From: Formicincola oecophyllae
Lineage (GTDB): Bacteria > Pseudomonadota > Alphaproteobacteria > Acetobacterales > Acetobacteraceae
Direction: 5' to 3'
DNA: 64,000 nucleotides
NCBI RefSeq assembly: GCF_006542395.2
Contig: NZ_CP038231.1
Span: 1,426,001-1,490,000 of the forward strand
Below, piece after piece: positions 1-8,205 of this stretch. The translations under genes and the position numbers were made by a program. The notes under the pieces were generated by a model. It had not been told where the DNA came from and searched no databases. It saw only the letters and a program-made list of their open reading frames with translations. Numbering within the stretch: position 1 is the stretch's first letter; the number at the start of each line of letters is the position of its first letter.

Positions 1-1
1 A

Positions 2-1444
2 AATGTGCCGCGCTGGAACACCCATGATGGCGGCCGTCCAAGCGGCGCCGCGGTCCTGGTCTGAAAGCATCTGGGCTTCGTCAATCAAGGCCACGTCAAC
101 GGGACGGTTGAAGCCGCACATCTCCACCGTTGCAGCGTTGTGCTTGGCGGTTGGGTCGATGATGCGCTCCTCCCCCGTGGTGAGGGAGGCAGGCACCCCC
201 CGGCTGACCAGGGCCTCGCGGAATTCATGGGCCAAAAGGCGCAGCGGGGCCAGCGCCACGCCGCTTTCAGCGTTGGCCAGGGTGGTCAGGGCAGTGTGGG
301 ACTTGCCTGAGTTGGTCGGCCCCGTCACCAGCGTGATGCGGCGCTTCATGGAGCGCGCTGTGGTGAAGTGGCCAGCGAAGCGGTCCATGGAGGCCACGCG
401 CGCAATGGCCGCGTTGGCTGGGGCGGAGCTGGCGTTGGCTTCGGCGTCAGCCAGGGCCACGGCGCTTTCGCCTGCCACCTGCTGGGCGGCCTCTGGCTCC
501 GTGATGGGGGCGTGGGCTGGGCCGTTGCGCCCTTCGCGCCAGTGGCGCACCAGCGGCTTGATGGATTTGAGCTCGGCTGGGTCGAAGCGGAAGACCTCCT
601 GCCCATCAGGCAGGGTTTCGCGCTGGGCGATGGGCAGGCGGTTTTCAGCGAACCAGCGCAGCGCCTCCCTGCGGGAACAGTGGAGGATGGCGGGCAGGGC
701 GTCAAAATCGACCAGGGTCGCTTCCCACTGGCGCAGGCGCTCCAGCTCCTGCGCTTTGCGTTCCTCAGCGCGGCGGCGGATTTCGGCGCGTTCACGCTCG
801 CGCCTCTCCTCAGCGACCAGCATTTCGTCAGCCAGGCCGCCATCAACCCCGCCGAAGGCGCGTCCAATGCTTTGGGCCAGGCGCTCCCCCTGCTTGGCCG
901 TCAGGAACAGGCCCATGCTGCTGAATTCACCGCGCGCCTCACGCTGGACGTCCTCTGGCGTGTCGCCAAGGGTGCGCCAGCGCTTCTCCACCACAGCGGC
1001 CAAGGCGTCCTCCAAGGCGGCCTGGGTGGCCAAGGGGTCCTTGACCTGGTTGGCAGCGGCTGTAGCGTCAGCGCGGCGCACCCAGACATCGCCCTGCTTC
1101 TGGGCGTTGGTCAGCAGGTCATTGGCCCAACCGCGCCGCCTGACGCGGCAAAGCATGTCCAGGAAGGCCGGCCCCTCCACCACGGCTTTCAGGGGCGTTG
1201 CGCTGTCCTGGGCGGCCGCGCGCCCCTGCAGGTTGCCTTTGACCATCTGGGTCAGGCTATCCCGCTCCTGGGGGGTGATAGCAAGGCGCCCCCCAAAGCC
1301 TTGCTCCGCGTCAGTCACTGCCTGGGCGGCAGCGCTGGACAGGGCCGCTTCAGCGTGGGGCGCTGGGGCATTATTATTGTTGTTTTCGCTGTCAGCGCTG
1401 CCAGCATCCAGGTGGAGTGGCGCGCGGGGTGTCAATGTGTTCAT
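2..1444 (-). CDS. SUV3-like ATP-dependent RNA helicase, N-terminal part (cut by window edge)
   Basis: The minus strand stays open from an ATG at 1444 to the window edge, giving 481 residues without an end. A Walker A loop (GPTNSGKSH) lies near residue 374 and a DEAQM Walker B box near 455. This pair is typical of the SUV3/SUPV3L1 helicases, ATP-driven RNA unwinders that act in RNA decay in mitochondria and occur in alphaproteobacteria. Before the helicase core lie about 370 residues: an N/A-rich start, then a charged Arg/Glu-rich helix at about 208-240 that looks like a coiled coil. An in-frame stop lies just upstream of the ATG, so the N-terminus cannot be longer; the ribosome site is weak. 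Motifs III-VI would lie outside the window. Family call is firm; cellular role is inferred. Confidence 0.8.
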   Translation of the reverse strand, partial: MNTLTPRAPLHLDAGSADSENNNNNAPAPHAEAALSSAAAQAVTDAEQGFGGRLAITPQERDSLTQMVKGNLQGRAAAQDSATPLKAVVEGPAFLDMLCRVRRRGWANDLLTNAQKQGDVWVRRADATAAANQVKDPLATQAALEDALAAVVEKRWRTLGDTPEDVQREARGEFSSMGLFLTAKQGERLAQSIGRAFGGVDGGLADEMLVAEERRERERAEIRRRAEERKAQELERLRQWEATLVDFDALPAILHCSRREALRWFAENRLPIAQRETLPDGQEVFRFDPAELKSIKPLVRHWREGRNGPAHAPITEPEAAQQVAGESAVALADAEANASSAPANAAIARVASMDRFAGHFTTARSMKRRITLVTGPTNSGKSHTALTTLANAESGVALAPLRLLAHEFREALVSRGVPASLTTGEERIIDPTAKHNAATVEMCGFNRPVDVALIDEAQMLSDQDRGAAWTAAIMGVPARHI

Positions 1445-1744
1445 GGGGGTTTAATAAAGGTTTCGGCTGCACGCTTCAATTAAAACTCCTGACAGGCGCA
1501 GCCAGGCCATGGTGGGCAAGATCGGGGGCAAAGCGCCTATGACGGCACGGCGGGGCTGGAAGGCGCCGCACCTTAGTCAGCCCACGCCTTTCAGTCCCCT
1601 ACCTTTCAGCCTCTATCTTTCAGCATGGCCTGTCATGGCCTATCATGGGGCCCCTTCAGCTGGCCCAACCGCCCCCACCCCTTGCTTATGGGGCGGCCAT
1701 GCCAACCCCACACCCCAGCTATCAGAGCAATTGCAAGAGCACCC
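1445..1744. other. Divergent spacer between the helicase and ferredoxin reductase genes
   Basis: This stretch separates two divergent genes and should hold both promoters. No clear -35/-10 pair is visible on either strand. It contains short direct repeats at 1588-1650, listed separately. Short open frames here have no ribosome site and resemble nothing I recognise. Confidence 0.5.
1588..1650. repeat. Short direct repeats upstream of ferredoxin-NADP reductase
   Basis: CTTTCAG occurs three times, starting at 1588, 1603 and 1617 (spacing 15 and 14 bases). It is followed at once by CATGGCCTGT, CATGGCCTAT and CATGGGG at 1624, 1634 and 1644, an exact 10-base period. Such phased repeats can be binding sites for a regulator or simple slippage products. 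CTTTCAG is common throughout this genome, which weakens the first set. Confidence 0.45.
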
Positions 1745-2656
1745 ATGAGAACTTTCCCGGCCCATTCCACCCACCCCATGCCCACCCATGACGGGGGGCT
1801 GACGGGCCTTGTGCCCCACGACCATGAGAAAGCGGGCGAGCAGGCCGGGAAGCAATGGCGCCTAGCTGGCCCCTCCAAGGAATATGGCCACCTCTACCCC
1901 GCCACGGTGAAGGAAGTTCACCACTGGACACGGCGCCTGTTCAGCTTCACCACCACGCGCGACTCAGGGCTGCGCTTTGAAAACGGCCAGTTCACCATGA
2001 TTGGTCTTGAGGTGGACGGCAAACCCCTGCTGCGGGCCTATTCCATCGTCTCCGCCAATTATGAGGAGCAGATGGAGTTCCTCTCCATCGCGGTGGAGGA
2101 TGGGCCGCTGACGTCACGCCTGCGCCATGTCAAGCCTGGCGACACCGTCCTGATTGGGCGCAAGCCCGTTGGCACCTTGCTGCTGGACAACCTCAAGCCT
2201 GGGCGCAACCTCTATTTGTTTTCCACGGGCACAGGGCTGGCCCCTTTCATGAGCTTGATTAGGGATCCTGAAAGCTACGACCGCTACGACAATGTCATCC
2301 TGACCCATACCGTGCGTGAAAGCGATGAGCTCGCTTACCGCCGCTTCATTGAAAGCGACCTGCCCCGCCACGAGTTCCTGGGGGAGGAAGTGGCGGCCAA
2401 GTTGAAATACTACCCCGCCGTCACGCGTGAGGACTTTCCTGTCCAAGACCGCATCACCACCCTGATTGAGAATGGCCAGATGTGCCGTGACCTGGGCTTG
2501 CCAGAGCTTGACCCCGAACATGACCGCGCCATGATTTGCGGCTCCCCCCAGATGCTGGCGGACACTAAGGCGTTGCTGGAGAAGCGCGGCTTCACGGAAG
2601 GCAATATGAGCCAGCAAGGCTCCTACGTTGTTGAGAAGGCCTTCGCTGAACGCTGA
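1745..2656 (+). CDS. fpr: Ferredoxin--NADP(+) reductase
   Basis: A plant-type FAD/NADP oxidoreductase of 303 residues that passes electrons between NADPH and ferredoxin or flavodoxin. The FAD motif RAYS is at residues 97-100, the GTGLAPF dinucleotide loop at 162-168 and CGSPQM near 262. The protein ends in a VVEKAF-type tail, a C-terminal extension typical of bacterial subclass I enzymes that lies over the flavin. The ATG at 1745 is used; 1778 is an equally possible start and a longer reading from 1625 is unlikely, because the homologous part begins near residue 45. In Rhodobacter the family is tied to oxidative-stress responses, and a glutathione reductase follows on the same strand here; a joint redox role is inference. 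Confidence 0.9.
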   Translation: MRTFPAHSTHPMPTHDGGLTGLVPHDHEKAGEQAGKQWRLAGPSKEYGHLYPATVKEVHHWTRRLFSFTTTRDSGLRFENGQFTMIGLEVDGKPLLRAYSIVSANYEEQMEFLSIAVEDGPLTSRLRHVKPGDTVLIGRKPVGTLLLDNLKPGRNLYLFSTGTGLAPFMSLIRDPESYDRYDNVILTHTVRESDELAYRRFIESDLPRHEFLGEEVAAKLKYYPAVTREDFPVQDRITTLIENGQMCRDLGLPELDPEHDRAMICGSPQMLADTKALLEKRGFTEGNMSQQGSYVVEKAFAER

Positions 2657-2760
2657 GATCCTCATTAGAGAGTAGGCGCTCTTAGGGAGTAAGCGCTGAA
2701 GGCCAGCCCCCGCACAAGGCGCGTGGCTGGGGCACTTTGGAGCATGTGAAAGGCACCACC

Positions 2761-4260
2761 ATGAACGGCACGCTTTCCAGTCAGGCGGCAGACGCCACCC
2801 CCACTTTGGAGAGGGAGTTTGACCTCATCGTCATCGGCGCAGGCTCTGGTGGTGTGCGGTGCGCGCGCATCGCCGCAAGCCTGGGGGCGCGTGTCGCCAT
2901 TGTGGAGCGCGCCCATTGGGGGGGGACGTGCGTCAATCTGGGCTGCGTGCCCAAAAAGCTGATGTTCTATGGCGTCCAGGTGGGCAAAGCCATTGCAGAT
3001 GGCCCCGCTTATGGTTGGGACGTCACGCTGCCGCAACACAGCTGGCCTGATTTCAAACGCTCCAAAGACAGGGTGATTGAGCGCCTGGATGGGATTTATG
3101 TGCGTTTGCTGGAGAATGCCGGCGTTGCGCTGTTCAGGGGGGATGCTGCCTTGGCTGGCCCGCGTGCGGGTGGTGGTTGGCGCGTTGAGGTTGGCCCCAG
3201 CCCCCTTGCGCCTGAACGCCCTGTGACGGTGATCGGTGCTGCGCGCGTTGTGGTAGCCACTGGCAGCAGCCCCACCAGGCTGGCCATCCCCGGCGCTGAC
3301 TTGGCGCTGACCTCAGACCAGGTGTTCACCATGGATGACTGCCCAGCCTCCATGCTGGTTTTGGGGGCTGGCTACATAGGCGTTGAGTTTTCAGGTGTGT
3401 TCGCAGGCTTTGGCGTGAAAACATCCCTGGCTTTTCGCAGGGACCATGTGCTGCGCGGCTTCGACAGCCAAATGGTGGGGCGCCTTGAGGAACTGATGGC
3501 CCAGGCTGGCGTGACCCTTTATCCAGGGCTGGAGCCAGTGCGCATTGAGCGCGCCTCCTCTGGCGCGGGGCTGGTCACGCATTTCGCCAATGGCACTGAA
3601 TTGGAGGCAGGCGGTGTGCTGATGGCCACAGGCCGCCACCCGGCCGTGGCTGGGCTGAACCTGGAAAGTGCAGGCGTGGCGCTGGAGCGCGGGCGCATCG
3701 TCACCAATGCGCGCTTTGAAACCAGCGTCCCTGGCATTTACGCCATTGGCGACGTCACCAACCACATCAACCTCACCCCTGTTGCTGTGGCGGAAGGGCA
3801 GATGCTGGCTGAGACGCTCTATGGCCCTGGGCCACGCGACCAGCGCGATTTCAAAGCCGTGCCCAAGGCCGTTTTCTTCCAGGAGCCCCTCTCCACTGTG
3901 GGTATAAGTGAGGATGAGGCGCTAGCTGATGGCGGTAATTACGCCATTTTCACGTCAAGCTTCACCCCCTTGAGCCAATCAGTGCCCCAGCGCCCAGGCC
4001 AGGCCTTGATGAAACTAATAGTCAAAGCAGGCCGCAGCCCTGATGGTGCCTTGGCAGGCAGTGGGGCGATTGTAGGGGTGCACATGGTGGGAGAGGATTC
4101 GCCTGATATCATTCAGGTCATGGCTATGGCTGTGGTCAACCAAATGACCAAGGCGCAGCTTGACCGGGTGCTGGCGCTGCACCCCACCATGGCTGAGGAG
4201 TTCGTGACCATGCGCGCCCCCCAGCGCTTCATCAGCGCTGGCAAGGTTGTGGCAGACTGA
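2761..4260 (+). CDS. gor: Glutathione-disulfide reductase
   Basis: An NADPH-dependent FAD flavoprotein of 499 residues that reduces oxidised glutathione in the cytoplasm. The Rossmann FAD loop GAGSGG lies at 26-31 and the redox-active pair is Cys57/Cys62 in GGTCVNLGC. A second nucleotide loop (GAGYIG) lies near 205 for NADPH, and the dimer-interface motif HPTMAEEF near 474 supplies the catalytic histidine to the partner subunit. The start at 2761 was chosen because a GAAAGG ribosome site sits just upstream; the ATG at 2737 would add eight unsupported residues. About 100 bases separate it from the ferredoxin reductase, so they may be co-transcribed. The HPTMAEE motif separates it from lipoamide dehydrogenase. 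Confidence 0.93.
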   Translation: MNGTLSSQAADATPTLEREFDLIVIGAGSGGVRCARIAASLGARVAIVERAHWGGTCVNLGCVPKKLMFYGVQVGKAIADGPAYGWDVTLPQHSWPDFKRSKDRVIERLDGIYVRLLENAGVALFRGDAALAGPRAGGGWRVEVGPSPLAPERPVTVIGAARVVVATGSSPTRLAIPGADLALTSDQVFTMDDCPASMLVLGAGYIGVEFSGVFAGFGVKTSLAFRRDHVLRGFDSQMVGRLEELMAQAGVTLYPGLEPVRIERASSGAGLVTHFANGTELEAGGVLMATGRHPAVAGLNLESAGVALERGRIVTNARFETSVPGIYAIGDVTNHINLTPVAVAEGQMLAETLYGPGPRDQRDFKAVPKAVFFQEPLSTVGISEDEALADGGNYAIFTSSFTPLSQSVPQRPGQALMKLIVKAGRSPDGALAGSGAIVGVHMVGEDSPDIIQVMAMAVVNQMTKAQLDRVLALHPTMAEEFVTMRAPQRFISAGKVVAD

Positions 4261-4343
4261 ACCCAGACTGGCTGAGCGTGGCTGGCAGAACGCAGCCTGA
4301 ACCAGGCCCAGCACTCCACGAGAGCGGGGGCTGGGGCGTTCCC

Positions 4344-4775
4344 TCACCAGCCGTTGCCGCGCGGCGCCACCCAGCCATTGCCTGTGGCATCGCCCAGATT
4401 GCCTTGCTGGATGGGGTTGTGGCTGGTGTAGGCCGTGCCGAACTGGGTCAGGTCAGTGCCTGTGATTTTGTCATGTTCCTGCTTGGCCAGATGGTCTGGG
4501 TCTGGTCCGTTCTCAAACTCAACGGAGGGGGCCTCCTGGTAGCCTTTAGGGGGCGCCCTGTGGCCGCGGGCATGAATGTGCTCCCCACCACCGCGCTTGT
4601 TGCCCGTGGCGTTGCCAGGCGCACCGGCGTGCTGGTTGGCTGTGGCGTCCACAGGGGCGCCGAACTCCACTTCCTGGGCTTCAGCTTCCCCCTGCAAAGT
4701 GGGAAGGGTGAAAACAGCACCCAGCAAAGCTGTTCCCAGCAGGCGGGTGGGTGCAGAGAAACGATGTCGCATCAT
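4344..4775 (-). CDS. Secreted orphan protein with signal peptide
   Basis: A 143-residue protein I do not recognise. Residues 1 to about 35 form a signal peptide: basic start, hydrophobic stretch rich in Leu/Ala, and AEA before the predicted cleavage. The mature part is hydrophilic, rich in Gly, Asn and His, with no cysteine and no obvious fold, and ends in two similar Gly-Asn-Gly-Trp stretches. An AGGAG site precedes the double ATG at 4775/4772, which fixes the start and discards a longer reading from 4820. It stands alone, convergent with gor and divergent from the DAHP synthase gene. Periplasmic or extracellular location is inferred from the signal peptide. Confidence 0.65.
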   Translation of the reverse strand: MMRHRFSAPTRLLGTALLGAVFTLPTLQGEAEAQEVEFGAPVDATANQHAGAPGNATGNKRGGGEHIHARGHRAPPKGYQEAPSVEFENGPDPDHLAKQEHDKITGTDLTQFGTAYTSHNPIQQGNLGDATGNGWVAPRGNGW

Positions 4776-4845
4776 GGGGCGCTCCTGAAAACAGTGCGGG
4801 TAAGGCGTGTTGGCTGGCAATGATGTAATGTGTTGCGGGTTACCT

Positions 4846-4890
4846 TATACTGACTGCAACCACGATTAACCACCGCACGCGCCAGACATG
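4846..4890 (+). promoter_or_regulatory. Possible -10 box and tandem repeat upstream of DAHP synthase
   Basis: TATACT at 4846-4851 is a good -10 box, but no convincing -35 lies 16-18 bases before it. A little downstream, near 4880-4900, CCAGACATGC is followed directly by CCAGACGTGC, a 10-base tandem repeat with one mismatch, flanked by CGCACG and CGTGCG, which could pair. No leader peptide rich in aromatic residues is evident. Confidence 0.25.
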
Positions 4891-4942
4891 CCCAGACGTG
4901 CGCAGTGAACAGTTTAATTCAGGCAATTTTCAGGAAGCTTCC

Positions 4943-6166
4943 ATGAACGCACAGAACAACCACGATTCATCACAGCCCTGGCACCCTGGAAGCTGGCGCG
5001 CGCACCCCGTCAAGCAAGTGCCAGATTATGAGGACAAGCGCCTTCTGGCTGAGGTGGAAGAGCAGCTGCGCCGCTGCCCGCCCATCGTCCTGGCGCCGGA
5101 GGCCGCGCGGCTTGAAGGGCACATCGCCGCTGCTGGGCGCGGCGAGGCCTTCCTGCTCCAGGGGGGGCCTTGCGCTGAAAGCTTTGACGCCTTCAGCGCC
5201 GATTTCATCAGAGCCCTTTACGACACGCTGGCCCAGATGGCCCAAATCGTGGAAAAAGGCCTTGGCAAGCCAGTGGTGCGCACGGCGCGCCTGGCTGGGC
5301 AGTACGCCAAGCCGCGCTCTTCAGCTGTGGAGGGGCGCAATGGACAGGAGCTGCCCAGCTACCGGGGGGACATCGTCAACAGTCACCGCTTTGAGGCGCC
5401 TGCGCGCCGCCACGATCCCTTGCGCATGGTGAAGGGTTATGACCAGGCTGCAGCGACCATGAACTACGCCCGCGCCCTGGCTAGCGCCCAGAATGATGAC
5501 CGTTTCTTTGTCGCCCATGAGGCCCTCCTGCTGCCTTATGAGGAAGCTTTCGCCCGCCCCGTGGCGCCTGGGCAGGCGCAGGGTGCCTATTATGGCGCCA
5601 GCGGCCATTTCCTGTGGATCGGTGACCGCACGCGCCAACCTGACGGCGCCCATGTGGCGTTCCTGCGCGGGCTTGTGAACCCGCTTGGCATTAAAGTGGG
5701 GCCAACCACACCGGCCACTGACCTGCTGGCGTTGCTCAGCACCCTGAACCCTGGCCGCAAGGCTGGGCGCATCACCTTGATCGCCCGCATGGGGGCTGGG
5801 CGGGTGCGCGATCTCCTGCCCTCCTTGGTGGAGGCCGTCAAAGCTTCTAGCCAGCCAGTGACGTGGGTATGTGACCCCATGCACGCCAACACCATCTCTG
5901 CCCAAGGTGGCGTCAAGACGCGCCCCTTTGACGCCATCGTCCAGGAGTGGTCAGGCTTCAAAGCCGTTCTGGACCAAGCCGGTGTGCCAGCTGGCGGCAT
6001 CCACCTGGAAATGACGGGCCGTGACGTCACTGAATGCACAGGCGGCCCGCAGGGCTTGCAGGAAAGCGACCTTGGCCTGCGTTACGAAAGCCATTGCGAC
6101 CCTTGCCTGAACGCCACCCAGGCCCTGGCCTTGGCCAGCATGGTGGCTAGCGGGGGGAAAAGCTGA
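4943..6166 (+). CDS. 3-deoxy-7-phosphoheptulonate synthase, class II
   Basis: Condenses phosphoenolpyruvate and erythrose 4-phosphate, the first step of the shikimate pathway. The 407 residues carry class II hallmarks: GGPCAESF with the metal-binding Cys77, RLAGQYAKPRSS near 118, HEALLLPYE, GIKVGPTTP, CDPMHANT and HLEMTGRDVTECTGG near 350. It is somewhat shorter than most class II enzymes, mainly at the N-terminus. A CAGGAAG ribosome site precedes the ATG at 4943; an upstream ATG at 4898 lacks one. The stop codon overlaps the next gene's start by one base. No Trp or Phe leader suggests attenuation. aroB and aroK lie 19 kb away. Confidence 0.95.
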   Translation: MNAQNNHDSSQPWHPGSWRAHPVKQVPDYEDKRLLAEVEEQLRRCPPIVLAPEAARLEGHIAAAGRGEAFLLQGGPCAESFDAFSADFIRALYDTLAQMAQIVEKGLGKPVVRTARLAGQYAKPRSSAVEGRNGQELPSYRGDIVNSHRFEAPARRHDPLRMVKGYDQAAATMNYARALASAQNDDRFFVAHEALLLPYEEAFARPVAPGQAQGAYYGASGHFLWIGDRTRQPDGAHVAFLRGLVNPLGIKVGPTTPATDLLALLSTLNPGRKAGRITLIARMGAGRVRDLLPSLVEAVKASSQPVTWVCDPMHANTISAQGGVKTRPFDAIVQEWSGFKAVLDQAGVPAGGIHLEMTGRDVTECTGGPQGLQESDLGLRYESHCDPCLNATQALALASMVASGGKS

Positions 6167-7398
6167 TGGCGCATTCCACCAACGCCTCCAGCAGCCCAGG
6201 GCACGGGGCCTTCCCCCCCTCCCCCGTGCTGGATAGCCTGCCAACGGGCCATGCGCTGCTGAACGCCGTTGCCCAGGACGATAAGGCCATTCTTGACCTG
6301 ACGGATGCTTATTTCATCCGCACCAGGGAGATCGTGGAGCGCTTTGGCGATTGTGATGTCACCTATGCCGTGTTCCTGCGCCGCCCTGTGGTGGCGGCGT
6401 GCGGCCTGGCCCACCGTTGGCTGGAGGCCGTGTCGCGCCGGCAGGGCTTCCAGGTGGAGGTGCGCGACCTTTACTCAGAAGGCGCCTGGGTGGGCGCTGG
6501 GGAACCTTTGTTCTACCTCAAGGGGCGTTTTTCAAAGCTCGCCCCGCTTGAGACCCTTCTACTGCAGAAAATAGGCCCTACCTGCGTTGCTGCCCACAAT
6601 GCCTACCAAATGGCCATGGCCCTGCCGCATGTGCCTTTCCTGGCCATGGATGCGCGCCATTGCACTGGCGCTGCCATGCAGGAGCAGATGGCCTATGCGG
6701 CTGCTGTTGGTTCGCGCGCAGCTCAGCGGGAGGGGGCCAAGGGGTTCATCGGTAACGCCAACGACCAGACGGCGCCTTTTTTTGGGCTGAACCAGGGGTT
6801 AGGCACTATGCCCCACGCCCTTGTGGGCTATGCAGGCAGCACGCTGCGCGCAGCGGAGATGTTTGTTGAGCGCTTCCCCGACCAGCCGCTGACCATCCTG
6901 GTTGATTATTTCGGCCAGGAAGCCACAGACGCCCTGGCTGTCTGCAACCGCTTTGCCGACAAAGCGCGCGCTGGCCAGATCTCTGTGCGCCTGGATACGC
7001 ACGGCAGCCGCTACTTTGAAGGGCTTGATCCCCAGACCTCCTATGAGGTTCTGGAACGCCACGTACCAGGCACCCTGCGCCGCTACCGCTCTGAAAAGGA
7101 GCTGCGCTACCTGGTGGGGGCTGGCGTTTCAGCTGCAGCCATTTGGCGCCTGCGTGAGGTACTTGACGAAGCTGGCTTCGGGGCGGTGAAGATCGTTGCC
7201 TCCAGTGGCTTTTCCGTGGCCAAATGCGTTGTGATGAACGATGCCAAAGCCCCCCTGGACGTGGTGGGTACAGGCTCTTTCCTGCCAGAAACCTGGGGGG
7301 AGACCTACGCTACTGCTGATGTGGTGGCTTATGATGGCAGGCCTTTGGTCAAAAAGGGGCGCGAGTTCCTGCTCAACAAGCTTTCAGCAGCACGCTGA
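6166..7398 (+). CDS. pncB: Nicotinate phosphoribosyltransferase
   Basis: Makes nicotinate mononucleotide from nicotinate and PRPP in the Preiss-Handler NAD salvage route. The 410 residues match the alphaproteobacterial NAPRTase type as I remember it: YAVFLRRP near 70, LETLLLQKIGP near 130, a conserved DARHCTG loop near 163, GFIGNAND, GTMPHALVGYAGS, VDYFGQE and VGTGSFLPE towards the C-terminus. The phosphoribosyltransferase core is a TIM-like barrel. The ATG overlaps the DAHP synthase stop in TGATG, so the two are almost certainly translationally coupled. The functional link between aromatic synthesis and NAD salvage is not obvious; shared growth control is my guess. Confidence 0.85.
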   Translation: MAHSTNASSSPGHGAFPPSPVLDSLPTGHALLNAVAQDDKAILDLTDAYFIRTREIVERFGDCDVTYAVFLRRPVVAACGLAHRWLEAVSRRQGFQVEVRDLYSEGAWVGAGEPLFYLKGRFSKLAPLETLLLQKIGPTCVAAHNAYQMAMALPHVPFLAMDARHCTGAAMQEQMAYAAAVGSRAAQREGAKGFIGNANDQTAPFFGLNQGLGTMPHALVGYAGSTLRAAEMFVERFPDQPLTILVDYFGQEATDALAVCNRFADKARAGQISVRLDTHGSRYFEGLDPQTSYEVLERHVPGTLRRYRSEKELRYLVGAGVSAAAIWRLREVLDEAGFGAVKIVASSGFSVAKCVVMNDAKAPLDVVGTGSFLPETWGETYATADVVAYDGRPLVKKGREFLLNKLSAAR

Positions 7399-7581
7399 AG
7401 GCGCCATAGCCTCAAGGCGTGCTCCACAGGCCCTGCCCCTTGCTTTGCGTTTTCCCGCTTTTCCCATGGATGGGGGCGTAATGGTGGCAGGCTTGTTAGC
7501 CTTCCATGGTTGGCCTTTCACGTGGGCAGCATCCAACCAAACAACACCCTGCGCCACGCCAGGGCAGCAATCAGGATTGAC

Positions 7582-8205
7582 ATGACAACCGACAAAACCG
7601 ACACCACCCCCGCTGGCGCTGGCGACAACCCACCAACCCAAGCAGCCCAGGCCCCTGAAATGCCCCTGCCCCTTTCAGAGATGAAAGCGCCTGATGAAGG
7701 GGAGGGCGCCCCTGAAGGCTGGACAGTACGCATTATTGACCAGTCTGGCAGCAGCCCAGACGATGATGACACGGTGGAGGAGGTTAAGGGCTTTCACGAT
7801 TTGGCCCACGCCAACGCCTTTGCCCGCGCCTATGTGCGCGACAGCCTGGAACGCTGCCGCGCCCCTGGCAACACGGCTGAGGAGGCCTTGCGCAACTGGA
7901 TGGCCTTTGGCGAAAACGCTGAGGTGGAGAACGCTGGCGATGATGGCTGGAAGTCCAGTTCGGAGCTGGACGATTTCGCCAAGGAGCCAGCAACCCCGAT
8001 GGAGCGCGACTGGCGCGCCCTGGACCCGCGCCGCCTAGTTGACGAGCGCGAGGTGGACGCCCGTTCAGCCTTCACCGGTGGCCCTGATGACGGCCAGGCA
8101 GATGAAGACGACCTTGATGATGACGAGCTGATTGAAATCATACGCCATAACCGCCCAGGCAGCGCAGGCGCTGGCGGGCAGGAAGGCAAGGAGGCCCAGC
8201 CATGA
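7582..8205 (+). CDS. Acidic protein of unknown function, coupled to gltX
   Basis: A 207-residue, strongly acidic protein I cannot assign. Residues 1-45 are Thr/Pro/Ala-rich and look disordered. A central segment, about 48-120, seems folded: WTVRIIDQ, an Asp run, then a helical stretch (FHDLAHANAFARAYVRDSLERCR) and NWMAFGENA. The C-terminal third is Asp/Glu-rich. I have an impression that similar proteins sit beside gltX in other Acetobacteraceae, but cannot verify this. AGGA precedes the ATG at 7582, and the stop overlaps the gltX start in ATGA, so the two are translationally coupled. About 180 bases with no visible element separate it from pncB. Confidence 0.7.
   Translation: MTTDKTDTTPAGAGDNPPTQAAQAPEMPLPLSEMKAPDEGEGAPEGWTVRIIDQSGSSPDDDDTVEEVKGFHDLAHANAFARAYVRDSLERCRAPGNTAEEALRNWMAFGENAEVENAGDDGWKSSSELDDFAKEPATPMERDWRALDPRRLVDEREVDARSAFTGGPDDGQADEDDLDDDELIEIIRHNRPGSAGAGGQEGKEAQP

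Noticed and set aside
3-1483. Long plus-strand open frames (483 and 371 codons) opposite the first gene
   Set aside because: The minus strand encodes clear helicase motifs. The plus frames are Arg/Ser/Ala-rich, have no family match and are typical antisense frames of GC-rich genes.
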